Source: an uncultured Oscillospiraceae bacterium (GTDB lineage Bacteria > Bacillota > Clostridia > Oscillospirales > Acutalibacteraceae). From it: 64,000 nt of DNA. The notes beneath the pieces were generated by a model, which made no database searches, had not been told where the DNA came from, and saw only the letters and a list, made by a program, of their open reading frames with translations. Positions 1 through 8,145 of this stretch are shown here, piece after piece. Location: contig UQQZ01000002.1 in assembly GCA_900543305.1 (NCBI GenBank), positions 6,128 to 70,127 of the forward strand. Direction: 5' to 3'. Each line of letters begins with the position of its first letter. The first letter of the stretch is position 1. The position numbers and the translations under genes are program-made.

Positions 1-1467
1 CTACCAACTGACCTCCTTCCAAGACTCCAATGGCCTTTAAATACCGGGAAACCAACCGGGCTACCGTCGTCTTGCCTGTACCGGGATTTCCGGTGAAAAT
101 CATATGCATGGAAGGAGAATCTGCTTTGAGGCCCCGCTCCCGGCGCAGCTGTTGGATCTTGAAATTGTCCTCCAAAGAAAGGATATAGTCCTTCACAGGT
201 TGCAGCCCCACAATCTGGGACAGCTCTTGCTTGCCTGCCGCAACCGCTGCCGCCTGAGTCTTCCCCGTATCCTTTTGACCTACCCACAGGGTCATGCCGC
301 CTTGTGAATATTCCGCTTCCAAGGTTCCATCCTTAGCAAGAATTCTTCCCTCTACCGGCCCCAGACTTTTGCGCAGTTTTTCCTCGCTGAGAGCCCGGTA
401 CAGCCGATCTGCCCCTTCTTGCAGGGCCCATGCCCCTTGGTCTGGGGTGAAGGTATCCGCCAACGTTTTCACTTCCTCGTCGCCAAAGGTCATGGTCATC
501 CGAAGCTGACGGCCGCAGCGCTCTACCAGATCCTCCAACTGCCTGCGGGCAATTTCCTCCAAGGACTCTCTGGTGAAGGGTCGGGTAGCACACTGATCGT
601 CCAGGGCGGAAAGGAAGGGAACACCGAAAGCGTCTGCCAATTTGGAAGCAGGCTGATCGGTGAGCAGAAACAGATATTTTCCCCCTGCGGATAAGGTGGA
701 AACAGCTCCGGGTACCAAAGCGGTGCCGATTTCCACCAGCATCCCCTTTTGCTCCGCGTAACGGCTGGGGAGCGGCACTTCTCCTTCCCGGAACAAAGCC
801 GTCACCATGGTCAGCACCGAAGTGTGACAGTGCTCCCAATGCTCCAGAACCAAAGTGGACGCTCCGCTTTTCAAGGCGGCATACAGGTCTTGAACAAACA
901 GCTTCCCTGACTCCGGCGTGGCATACCGGGAAAGATCTAAAAACGTGGTTTTGGGGCTTTTCAGCACACCTTGCCTGCCCAGGGATGCAGTGACACACTG
1001 GAGAGCGCTGTGTCTGCCTGTGCCGTGAGGACCCAGCACCGCCGCCCGGCACAGGGGTACCCCTTCCTTACTGCCGGCTACAAAAGGCCGTTTGAAGGCA
1101 ATCAACAAGCTGTCCAAAAATTCGTCCTGCCCCAACACCAGGACACCGGCTTCCTGCCGGGCCACCTGAAAGGCCATGTCCAGGTCCACCGGATCTCCAC
1201 TGTTGTGAACGGTCTTTTGGGTGTCCACTCCGTCCTGCCGAAGATGTCCGCCCGCGCTTCCTGGGTCAAGCGCTCCAGGCTGGCTTGCAGTGACTCCGAA
1301 AGGCTGTCCCCTACCCGATTGACAGCTTCCAGGGACCTTTGAGCATCTTGGGCCGCCGGAGATAAAGGGGTCTCATCCTCCTGCTTTTCCTCCGGAGTGG
1401 AGCTCTTCATATGCAATCGTCCGCCCCGGAACATGGAATCCAGGATGGAATCGATGTCATTTTTCAT
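1..1467 (-). CDS. AAA+ ATPase, CbxX/SpoVK-like, two-domain; frameshifted and cut by window edge
   Basis: The C-terminal part (about 130 down to 1) carries a clear Walker A, FTGNPGTGKTT, inside the SPSMHMIF context of CbxX/CfqX/SpoVK ATPases. Before it lies an older-looking AAA-like domain with a degenerate P-loop, GPHGTGRHS (about 1025-1050), where the Lys is Arg. The N-terminus begins MKNDIDSILDSM at 1467 in one frame, but homologous-looking sequence from about 1240 onward continues in another frame with no stops to the window edge; one base appears to be missing near 1230-1250. Either the gene is broken or the assembly has an indel. The 3' end lies outside the window. It follows aroD by 37 nt on the same strand. 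The family role (sporulation or Rubisco-activase-like remodelling) is known only for relatives; the substrate here is unknown. Confidence 0.7.
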
Positions 1468-1504
1468 GGAACCAGATCCTTTCCCTTTTCAAGGATTTCC
1501 TTTT

Positions 1505-2275
1505 TCAAACGTTTCCCAAGTCGGGCTGGGACGCCCGGTCATGAGGCTGTAAATCTTCCAAAATGGCCCGTAAATCCTCTGCTCCCAGTTGCCCCGGCGC
1601 CGAGGCGTTCTGTCCCGCGCCAAAAGTCAAGCAGGAACCGAAAACTCCTCCGCTGACCCGCGTGATTTTTCCCAGTTCTCCCATGGCCATGGTGATCACC
1701 GGTCCAATCTTCTCACTGGCTTCCAAAGTGGCGGAAAGCAGTTCCAACACATCGCCGGCAGTGTGAGGCATCACCGCGTATTTGGGCAGATCCGCTCCCA
1801 GGCGATTCATCAGGATCAGGGTGGAAGCAATCTCCCCTGCCGGTGGAGTCTTCTGGAAATCGTGCTTGGAAACCACAGTTCCTACGCCTCGATCTCGAGC
1901 CAGAGCCATCAACCGTTTGAGGCGCTCTTCTCCACAGGAAAGCTCCAAGTCCACCAGATCTATTTCTCCCGAATCAATCAAGCTTCCCACCAATTTTTCA
2001 TATTCCTCCGGGCCGACAGGGGACTCTCCCCCTTCTTTTTGGGTCCGCAGCGTACACAGAAGCGGTTTTCCCTGCAAGCTTTCCACAACCGTTGGCAGTG
2101 CCGCCAAGGGATCTCCGTAAAAGCAGTCAATTCTCCACTCGAAAAGGTCTGCCGGCAATGCCTCAGCCTGTTGAATTTCACTGAGCAGGGCGGGCATCCC
2201 GTGACCTGTCAGGGGCACACAAATCTTAGGGAGCCCTTCGCCAAAACGGAGCCCCTTCCTTGTTACTGTCTTCAA
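1505..2275 (-). CDS. aroD: 3-dehydroquinate dehydratase, type I
   Basis: Converts 3-dehydroquinate to 3-dehydroshikimate in the shikimate pathway through a Schiff base. With the TTG start chosen here, the family residues fall at E46 and R48 (FEWRID), H138 (SKHDF), Lys165 (LPKYAVM, the Schiff-base lysine) and R206 (ITRVSG), essentially the positions of the enteric enzymes. The TTG at 2275 has AGGGAG 8 nt upstream; the alternative GTG at 2284 would sit on top of that Shine-Dalgarno, so I reject it. Length of 256 residues is normal. It has its own TTGACA/TATACT promoter and is followed by the AAA+ ATPase gene; no other shikimate gene is adjacent. Confidence 0.93.
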   Translation of the reverse strand: MKTVTRKGLRFGEGLPKICVPLTGHGMPALLSEIQQAEALPADLFEWRIDCFYGDPLAALPTVVESLQGKPLLCTLRTQKEGGESPVGPEEYEKLVGSLIDSGEIDLVDLELSCGEERLKRLMALARDRGVGTVVSKHDFQKTPPAGEIASTLILMNRLGADLPKYAVMPHTAGDVLELLSATLEASEKIGPVITMAMGELGKITRVSGGVFGSCLTFGAGQNASAPGQLGAEDLRAILEDLQPHDRASQPDLGNV

Positions 2276-2325
2276 TTGATCCACTCCCTACTTTTTTCCC
2301 CGGTCATCGTTTCTTACTGATTAAA

Positions 2326-2354
2326 AGTATACCGGTACTGGGCATAATTGTCAA
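2326..2354 (-). promoter_or_regulatory. aroD promoter
   Basis: TTGACA (2349-2354, minus strand), 17-nt spacer, TATACT (2326-2331). Strong sigma-A type match pointing into aroD. Confidence 0.75.
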
Positions 2355-2391
2355 TTTTTCGAGGAAAGTAAAAATTTCATTTGGTGATCCA

Positions 2392-2421
2392 TTGCGCTTC
2401 CACCACCAGATATTGTATAAT
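2392..2421 (+). promoter_or_regulatory. Promoter for the dehydratase-aldolase operon
   Basis: TATAAT at 2416-2421 with a weak -35 TTGCGC at 2392-2397 (18-nt spacer), back to back with the aroD promoter. The -10 is convincing; the -35 is not. Confidence 0.5.
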
Positions 2422-2529
2422 AGCTGTAATCGGGAAAAAAGTTCATAGATCCTTGCCAAAGGCTCTCTGAACGGTGCACCCGGAGTTGTGCGGGGAAAAG
2501 AAATTTCCCTGTTTGAATCGGATTTTCTG

Positions 2530-2550
2530 CCCAAGGCGAAAGGCTTTGGG
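2530..2550 (+). other. Hairpin just upstream of the dehydratase Shine-Dalgarno
   Basis: CCCAAGGC (2530-2537) pairs with GGCTTTGGG (8 bp including one G-U) around a GAAAG loop. It ends 5 nt before the GGGAGGA ribosome binding site and has no T-run, so it is not a terminator. It may affect translation; function unproven. Confidence 0.35.
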
Positions 2551-2571
2551 CCTTATGGGAGGAAACGACAC

Positions 2572-4290
2572 ATGCTGAAAAGTCAGGAAACACGAAAACT
2601 GGCCCCTGAAATGGACCCTCTTCGCATGGGGATGGGCTGGACCCCGGAGGACTTGGAAAAACCTCAGATACTCATTGAAAGCACTTACGGTCAAAGTCAT
2701 CCCGGCAGCGCCCATCTCTATCAGTTTGCCCAGGAAGCTGCCCAGGCAGCCGACCAAAATGGCGCAAAAGCCGCCATGTATTTTGCCACGGATATGTGCG
2801 ACGGCATGTCTCAGGGACACGATGGCGGCAACTATTCTCTGGTTTCCCGGGATACCATTGCCAACCTCATTGAAATTCATGCCAATGCCACCACTTTTGA
2901 CGCTGGGGTGTTCATTTCCAGCTGCGACAAATCTGTCCCCGCCCAGCTCATGGCCATCGGGCGAATCGATATTCCCTCTATTGTGGTCACTGGCGGCGTA
3001 ATGGAAGCAGGCCCAGACCTGCTTACTTTGGAACAAATTGGAAAATACAGCGCCATGTTCCAGCGGGGAGAAATCTCCGAAGAACAATTTACTTACTACA
3101 AGCACCACGCCTGCCCCTCCTGCGGCGCATGCTCTTTTATGGGCACAGCCTCCACTATGCAGATCATGGCGGAAGCCTTGGGTTTGATGCTTCCCGGCAG
3201 CGCCCTGATGCCCGCCACCTGCCAGGATCTAGTGGAAGTGGCCCGGAAAGCCGGAGCCCGGGCAGCGGAGATGGCGCGGGAAGGGCTCACCGCCCGGCAA
3301 ATGGTCACCGCAGAAAGCTTTGAAAACGCCGTAATGGTCCACGCGGCCATTTCCGGCTCCACCAATACCCTTCTCCACCTGCCGGCCATTGCCCGTGAAT
3401 TTGGCGTGGAGTTGGATGCAGATTCCTTTGACAGAATGCACCGTGGCGCCCATTATCTGCTGGATATCCGTCCTGCCGGAAAATGGCCCGCAGAGTATTT
3501 TTACTACGCGGGAGGCGTGCCTCGGATCATGGAAGAGATCAAATCCATGCTCCACCTGGATGTGATGACCGTCACCGGCAAAACCTTGGGGGAAAACCTG
3601 GAGGATTTAAAACACAACGGCTACTATGAAAAGTGCGACGCCTATCTCCAAAAGACAGGCTTAAAACGCACTGACGTGATCCGCACCTTCCAGGAACCCA
3701 TTGGCACAAACGGCACCATCGCTGTACTCAAGGGAAACCTGGCTCCTCAGGGCAGTGTGGTCAAGCACAGTGCTGTACCCAAAGAGATGCACAAGGCTTT
3801 CTTGAAAGCCCGCCCCTTCGACTGTGAGGAGGAGGCTATTTCTGCCATCCTGAAACACGAGATCCAGCCTGGGGACGCTGTTCTCATCCGCTATGAGGGC
3901 CCTAAAGGCAGCGGCATGCCTGAGATGTTCTACACCACCGAGGCCATTTCCTCCGATCCGGAACTGTCCGCTTCTATTGCCTTGATCACAGACGGCCGGT
4001 TCTCCGGGGCCAGCAAAGGGCCCGCAATCGGCCATGTTTCCCCAGAAGCCGCAGAGGGCGGTCCTATCGCTTTGGTGGAAGAAGGGGATCTCATCCAAAT
4101 CGACATTCCCGCCCGTATTCTGCGGATCTGCGGAATTCACGGAAAAGAAGCTACCGAAGAGGAAATCCAGGCAGAACTTGCCCGCCGCAAGGCCGCATGG
4201 CAGCCTCGGGAACCGAAATATAAGACTGGCGCTTTGGGACTCTTTACCCGAAACGCCGCTTCCCCCATGAAGGGCGGCTATATGGATTGA
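2572..4290 (+). CDS. IlvD/Edd family dehydratase (probable sugar-acid dehydratase)
   Basis: Fe-S dependent dehydratase family of dihydroxyacid dehydratase (IlvD), 6-phosphogluconate dehydratase (Edd) and sugar-acid dehydratases. Cys-containing motifs typical of the cluster ligands are visible: TDMCDGMSQGH (around residue 76), SSCDKSVPAQ (118) and CPSCGACSFMGT (181-187), followed later by DGRFSGASKGPAIGHVSPEA. The ATG at 2572 has GGGAGGA at the right distance, giving 572 residues; an in-frame GTG at 2488 lacks this. The aldolase gene starts 30 nt downstream, so the pair most likely converts a sugar acid (gluconate, its 6-phosphate or an isomer) to a 2-keto-3-deoxy product that is then cleaved. 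Branched-chain amino acid IlvD is the main alternative but is less likely given the aldolase. Substrate is inference. Confidence 0.82.
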   Translation: MLKSQETRKLAPEMDPLRMGMGWTPEDLEKPQILIESTYGQSHPGSAHLYQFAQEAAQAADQNGAKAAMYFATDMCDGMSQGHDGGNYSLVSRDTIANLIEIHANATTFDAGVFISSCDKSVPAQLMAIGRIDIPSIVVTGGVMEAGPDLLTLEQIGKYSAMFQRGEISEEQFTYYKHHACPSCGACSFMGTASTMQIMAEALGLMLPGSALMPATCQDLVEVARKAGARAAEMAREGLTARQMVTAESFENAVMVHAAISGSTNTLLHLPAIAREFGVELDADSFDRMHRGAHYLLDIRPAGKWPAEYFYYAGGVPRIMEEIKSMLHLDVMTVTGKTLGENLEDLKHNGYYEKCDAYLQKTGLKRTDVIRTFQEPIGTNGTIAVLKGNLAPQGSVVKHSAVPKEMHKAFLKARPFDCEEEAISAILKHEIQPGDAVLIRYEGPKGSGMPEMFYTTEAISSDPELSASIALITDGRFSGASKGPAIGHVSPEAAEGGPIALVEEGDLIQIDIPARILRICGIHGKEATEEEIQAELARRKAAWQPREPKYKTGALGLFTRNAASPMKGGYMD

Positions 4291-4320
4291 CCATTACCCA
4301 GAGAAAGGAAGGAATTACCC

Positions 4321-4962
4321 ATGGAAACCATTGAGCAAGTTTTGCGAGAAACCGGCGTGGTTCCGGTGATCAAATTGGACGACGAACTTCAGGCGATTCC
4401 CTTGGGACAAGCCCTTTTAGAGGGCGGGATCCCTGCCGCGGAAATCACCTTCCGTACCCCCGCCGCAGCCAAATCCATTGAAAAACTCAGCACCGCCCTG
4501 CCGGACATGTTTGTCTGCGCAGGCACTGTCCTCAGTGTGGAACAGGCCAAACTGGCGGTGGAATGCGGCGCCAAGGCAGTGATCTCTCCCGGCACCAACC
4601 GGGATGTGGTAGAATGGTGTGTCAAGCATCAAGTTCCTGTTTATCCCGGATGCGCCACTCCCACAGAAATCGAACTGGCCATGAGCCTGGGATTGACTAC
4701 CGTTAAGCTTTTCCCCGCGGAAGTAGTGGGCGGCGTGAAAATGCTCAAAGCCCTCTATGGTCCTTACCGAGGCGTGAAGTTTATGCCCACTGGAGGGATC
4801 AGTCCCCAGAATGTGAAGGACTACCTCTCCCAGCCCAACGTGATCGCCTGTGGAGGCAGCTGGCTCTGTCCCGCCGATGACATCTCCTCCGGCAACTGGA
4901 AAGCCATCACCCAGCGAGCCAAAGAATGCCGGCAACTGGTTTTGGAAGCCAGGGCTCAGTGA
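4321..4962 (+). CDS. eda: 2-keto-3-deoxy-(6-phospho)gluconate aldolase, KDPG family
   Basis: Class I aldolase that splits KDPG (or close analogues) into pyruvate and glyceraldehyde 3-phosphate. Visible signature residues: E41 and R45 in AEITFRT, the Schiff-base Lys129 in TTVKLFPAEVVGG, and the phosphate-binding PTGGI at about 156-160. 213 residues is the family length. A GGAAGG Shine-Dalgarno precedes the ATG. It is co-transcribed with the upstream IlvD/Edd dehydratase, and the pair ends in a bidirectional terminator. Related 4-hydroxy-2-oxoglutarate or KDPGal specificity cannot be excluded from sequence alone. Confidence 0.9.
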   Translation: METIEQVLRETGVVPVIKLDDELQAIPLGQALLEGGIPAAEITFRTPAAAKSIEKLSTALPDMFVCAGTVLSVEQAKLAVECGAKAVISPGTNRDVVEWCVKHQVPVYPGCATPTEIELAMSLGLTTVKLFPAEVVGGVKMLKALYGPYRGVKFMPTGGISPQNVKDYLSQPNVIACGGSWLCPADDISSGNWKAITQRAKECRQLVLEARAQ

Positions 4963-4986
4963 GATCTTCTTCTACAACGCAAACAA

Positions 4987-5010
4987 AAAAGCCTTCCCTC
5001 AGGAAGGCTT
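4987..5010. terminator. Bidirectional terminator between eda and the convergent zinc-ribbon gene
   Basis: 10-bp stem AAAGCCTTCC / GGAAGGCTTT with a 4-nt loop and T-runs on both strands. Confidence 0.9.
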
Positions 5011-5034
5011 TTTCTCTTGTGAAAAGAGATGAAC

Positions 5035-5466
5035 TTATTCCTTTTCTTCGGTTTCTTCGGTCTCTTCCTCGTCGTCAAAATCGAACTCCAAGGTCTCACC
5101 GCAACCGGGGCAAACAATGCTGCCCTCTTCCAGCATCTCATCATTGAGCTGGATGGTGTCACCGCAGCTGGGGCAGGTTACCTCAAACTGGGCGTCGTCA
5201 AAGTCATCTTCGTCATGATGATGGCAGCCGCACTCGTCCTCATCCAGGCCATAGAAATCTTCTTCCAGGGTACCCAGATCTTCGTCGATCTCGTCCACCT
5301 GCTCGGACATCTCAGCCACATCGTCCTCCAACTCGTCCATGGACTGGCACAGGTCGTCCAGCAGCTCCACAACTGCGTTGAGAACCTTGGTCTCCTTGGC
5401 GTTGGGATCCAGCTCCAGGCCGTCCATCAAACCACGGATGTAAGAAGCTCTTTCGGAATTCGTCAT
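5035..5466 (-). CDS. CD1247-type conserved acidic protein with zinc ribbon
   Basis: 143 residues of unknown function. The N-terminal part (about 1-70) is a predicted helical, strongly acidic coiled-coil-like segment beginning with an ASYIRGLMDGLEL motif shared by clostridial CD1247-like proteins. A metal-binding looking patch DECGCHHH (79-84) precedes a classic zinc ribbon CPSC (98-101) ... CPGC (119-122). The C-terminus is a Glu/Asp/Thr tail. A GGGAGG ribosome binding site precedes the ATG. It lies just downstream of EF-P on the same strand, 56 nt away, so it may be co-expressed with efp. Function is not assigned here. Confidence 0.75.
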   Translation of the reverse strand: MTNSERASYIRGLMDGLELDPNAKETKVLNAVVELLDDLCQSMDELEDDVAEMSEQVDEIDEDLGTLEEDFYGLDEDECGCHHHDEDDFDDAQFEVTCPSCGDTIQLNDEMLEEGSIVCPGCGETLEFDFDDEEETEETEEKE

Positions 5467-5522
5467 GATTGGGTTCCTCCCTTTTTCCCGCGGACAAGTC
5501 CCCGGGTTAATCTAACATGGTT

Positions 5523-6080
5523 TTACGCGCGCTCCATGTACTCGCCGGTACGGGTATCGATCCGAATCATCTCGCCCTCGTTGATGAACAGGGGCACACG
5601 GATCTCGGCACCGGTCTCCAGAGTAGCGGGCTTCAAGGTGTTGGTAGCGGTATCACCACGAACGCCGGGCTCGGTCTTGGTGACCTCCAGCTCCACAAAG
5701 TTGGGGGGCTCCACGCCGAACACATTGTCCTTGTAGGAAAGCACCTTGCACTCCATGTTCTCCTTGACAAACTTGAAGTTGTCCCCCAGCACGTTGCTGT
5801 TGATCGGGATCTGCTCGAAGGTCTCGTTGTCCATGAAGTAATACAGGTCCCCGTCGTTGTAGAGATACTGCATGTCCTTGCGCTCAATATAAGCAGTAGG
5901 ATATTTGTCGTTGGGGTTAAAGGTTTTTTCCGTCACAGCGCCGGTGATCACATTGCGGATCTTGGTGCGCACAAAAGCGGCACCTTTGCCGGGCTTAACA
6001 TGCTGGAACTCGATGATAGAGTAGACGCCGCCGTCCATCTCAAAGGTTACACCGTTTCTGAAATCGCCTGCGGTTACCAT
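5523..6080 (-). CDS. efp: Translation elongation factor P
   Basis: EF-P binds between the P and E sites and rescues ribosomes stalled on polyproline. The three beta-barrel OB domains are present over 185 residues; the conserved loop [12 protein letters not shown] puts the usual modification site at Lys32. The C-terminal signature [22 protein letters not shown] is intact. No EpmA/YmfI-type modification gene is visible in the window. It follows the Xaa-Pro peptidase gene, the common pepP-efp arrangement of Firmicutes, with both acting on proline-related problems. Confidence 0.97.
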   Translation of the reverse strand: MVTAGDFRNGVTFEMDGGVYSIIEFQHVKPGKGAAFVRTKIRNVITGAVTEKTFNPNDKYPTAYIERKDMQYLYNDGDLYYFMDNETFEQIPINSNVLGDNFKFVKENMECKVLSYKDNVFGVEPPNFVELEVTKTEPGVRGDTATNTLKPATLETGAEIRVPLFINEGEMIRIDTRTGEYMERA

Positions 6081-6176
6081 ATTTTAACAACCTCCAAATT
6101 TGTTTCTCTTTCTATTTTACCGTATCTGCGCGGGGATTGCAAGTTGTTTCTCCCTGCCATTTCCCCCAAATGCGCC

Positions 6177-7256
6177 TTACAGATTGATCAATTCCTTGGG
6201 AGACTTGGTCAGGCTGCGGCAGCCATCTGCCGTAATCAGCAGCATATCTTCAATGCGCACGCCGTACTTGGCGGGAATGTAGATACCGGGTTCGTCGGTG
6301 ATGACCATGCCTTCCGCACAGGGTGTGGGATCCAGCTTGGAAAAGCGGGGCCACTCGTGAATTTCAAAGCCCACTCCATGGCCCAAACCATGGCCAAAGG
6401 TGCCGGGATAGTCCTTTTCAATGATATCCCGGGCAATCTTGTCCACGTCGCAGCAACGCATGCCCGGCTTCACCTGATCGATGACTGCCAGATGCGCCTT
6501 GAGCACCGTATCGTACACAGCCTTCTGTTCATCGGAAACCTGCCCCAGAGCCACGGTACGGGTCATGTCGGAGTGATAGCCGTCCAGCAGGGCACCCGTA
6601 TCCATGGTGATAAAGTCACCGGGCTTGATGGTATTATCCGAGGGAACCGCATGACACTGAGAACCGTTTTTGCCCGCCGCCACAATCAAGCCAAAGGCAA
6701 CGTCTTCCGCGCCCTGCTTGCGCATGAAGAATTCCATCTCCAGGGCAAGCTCCCGCTCGGTGACGCCTTCCTTGATATAAGGCAGGATGTGCTGAAACGC
6801 CGCGTCGGTAATCTCCTGGGAAGCTTCGATTTTCTTCACTTCTTCGGGGGATTTGATCATCCGCTGCTCCCGGATAGCACTGTCCAGGGTATTGTCCAAA
6901 ACAGCTTGGGCCCCATTCTTCTGGAATGCCGCCTCAAACCGCCGGGCCTGGGCAACGGACAGCTTTTCGGTCTCCAGGTAAATCTCCTGAATTCCATGCT
7001 TGCGGATCAACTCTCCCAGTTTATCCATCAGGGAACTAAACCCTACCACCGTGCAATATTTTGCCTGGTAATGGGCCGCTTCCTCATAGCGGAAGTCCAT
7101 CAGCAAATAGGCCTCCTCCGCCGTCACAAACAGCGCCCCGTCACTGGCGGGAAACTGGGTGAAATACCGGCGGTTTTTTTCAGAAAAGACCAGGGCGGCC
7201 TTTTTGGAGTCGCCATGGATGACACGTTCTGTCAAACGTTCTACAGGGTTTTTCAT
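6177..7256 (-). CDS. pepP: Xaa-Pro aminopeptidase, M24 family
   Basis: Cytosolic metallopeptidase removing N-terminal residues before proline. N-terminal creatinase-like domain (about 1-130) followed by the pita-bread catalytic domain with all five dinuclear metal ligands: D219, D230 (HSDMTRT), H293 (GHGLGHGVG), E322 (DEPGIY) and E336 (RIED). 359 residues matches the short Firmicutes form. Its ATG overlaps the stop of the upstream yqeG gene by 4 nt, indicating translational coupling; efp follows. Xaa-Pro dipeptidase (PepQ) specificity is the alternative. Confidence 0.92.
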   Translation of the reverse strand: MKNPVERLTERVIHGDSKKAALVFSEKNRRYFTQFPASDGALFVTAEEAYLLMDFRYEEAAHYQAKYCTVVGFSSLMDKLGELIRKHGIQEIYLETEKLSVAQARRFEAAFQKNGAQAVLDNTLDSAIREQRMIKSPEEVKKIEASQEITDAAFQHILPYIKEGVTERELALEMEFFMRKQGAEDVAFGLIVAAGKNGSQCHAVPSDNTIKPGDFITMDTGALLDGYHSDMTRTVALGQVSDEQKAVYDTVLKAHLAVIDQVKPGMRCCDVDKIARDIIEKDYPGTFGHGLGHGVGFEIHEWPRFSKLDPTPCAEGMVITDEPGIYIPAKYGVRIEDMLLITADGCRSLTKSPKELINL

Positions 7257-7759
7257 CGCATAACATCCTTTCGGCTTTGGATTTTTTTCCGCAAATCCCG
7301 TTCAAAATACCTGCGCGCTTTAAAGGTAAACCCTTCCTCCGGTTCGATGGGTGTCAACAGTACGGATTTCATGCCGCACAAGTTGGCCCCTACTACATCG
7401 GTAAAAATCTGGTCCCCTATGATCACACAATCCCGGCGCTTAACCCCCAGTTTTCCGGCTGCCCGCAGGTAACCGATGGGCAGGGGCTTGATGGCAAAAC
7501 TCAGGAAATCCAAGCCAAACATGTCTGCAAAGGGCTTGACCCTCTCCTCAAAGTTGTTGGAGATAATAATCAGCCGAAAGCCTGCCGCCTTCATCTGCCG
7601 GGCCCATTCCACCGCACCGGGAATCGGCTGGTGGGAAGTGTAAGTGGCCAAAGTGTTGTCCACATCCAGCAGCAGAGCACGAACCCCCAGACTCTTTAAA
7701 AAGTCCGGAGTAACATCCGTCACCCGCTCTTTGATGGCTGTAGGCCGGAAGATGCCCAT
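7253..7759 (-). CDS. yqeG: YqeG-family HAD phosphatase
   Basis: HAD superfamily IIIA phosphatase. Motif I LLDVDNTLA contains the nucleophile and acid D32/D34, motif II is IISNN (about 67), motif III is the Lys in IKPLP (about 90), and motif IV is GDQIFTDVVGA (about 115-120). 168 residues is the family length. The physiological substrate of this group is unsettled; some relatives act on phosphatidylglycerophosphate. First gene of yqeG-pepP-efp, placed directly after the rpsU terminator. Confidence 0.87.
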   Translation of the reverse strand: MGIFRPTAIKERVTDVTPDFLKSLGVRALLLDVDNTLATYTSHQPIPGAVEWARQMKAAGFRLIIISNNFEERVKPFADMFGLDFLSFAIKPLPIGYLRAAGKLGVKRRDCVIIGDQIFTDVVGANLCGMKSVLLTPIEPEEGFTFKARRYFERDLRKKIQSRKDVMR

Positions 7760-7807
7760 CCTTTCACTTCTCCTCGCGCTGGATATTTTCCGGTTTACCG
7801 GAACAAA

Positions 7808-7830
7808 AAAGCGGGCGAACCGCCCGCTTT
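7808..7830 (-). terminator. rpsU terminator
   Basis: 10-bp stem AAAGCGGGCG / CGCCCGCTTT, 3-nt loop, then a run of six T on the minus strand, 20 nt past the rpsU stop. Confidence 0.9.
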
Positions 7831-7849
7831 CAAGGTAAATTGAGCAGCC

Positions 7850-8026
7850 TTATTTGTACTTACGCTTGCGAGCTGCTTCTGACTTTTTCTTACGCTTGAC
7901 AGAGGGCTTTTCGTAAGCCTCTCTCTTACGGACCTCTTGGATGACGCCCGCTCTCGCACACTGCTTTTTAAAGCGACGGAGCGCGCTGTCCAGAGATTCA
8001 TTATCCTTGAGCCGGATCTCAGCCAT
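7850..8026 (-). CDS. rpsU: 30S ribosomal protein S21
   Basis: Translation of 8026->7850 gives a 58-residue basic protein starting [19 protein letters not shown], with the S21 core [17 protein letters not shown] and a Lys/Arg-rich tail ending RKRKYK. S21 binds the small-subunit platform and is needed for initiation on natural mRNAs. GGGAGGGAT sits 7 nt before the ATG. It is monocistronic: a perfect TTGACA-17-TATAAT promoter lies upstream and an intrinsic terminator follows. It is short enough to be dropped by length-filtered gene finders; a longer overlapping frame here (7795-8088) is spurious. Confidence 0.97.
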   Translation of the reverse strand: MAEIRLKDNESLDSALRRFKKQCARAGVIQEVRKREAYEKPSVKRKKKSEAARKRKYK

Positions 8027-8093
8027 TTATATCCCTCCCATCCGCCATAAGGCAGGGGTTCTTTCGTCGTAGCATACCGATACAACACAAATT

Positions 8094-8122
8094 ATTATAC
8101 TGTCCGCGCCTTCGATTGTCAA
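8094..8122 (-). promoter_or_regulatory. rpsU promoter (full consensus)
   Basis: TTGACA (8117-8122), 17 nt, TATAAT (8094-8099) on the minus strand: both hexamers match consensus exactly. Confidence 0.88.
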
Positions 8123-8145
8123 GACTTGTTTCTTTCATTTTTCCG

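Noticed and set aside
2488..2571. GTG-initiated N-terminal extension of the dehydratase
   Set aside because: No ribosome site at 2488; includes the leader hairpin; ATG 2572 has GGGAGGA.
5517..7472. 651-residue plus-strand open frame over efp and pepP
   Set aside because: Antisense shadow of two well-supported genes; no motif.
7795..8088. 97-residue frame overlapping rpsU
   Set aside because: Different frame from S21, includes its terminator and leader; S21 has full support.
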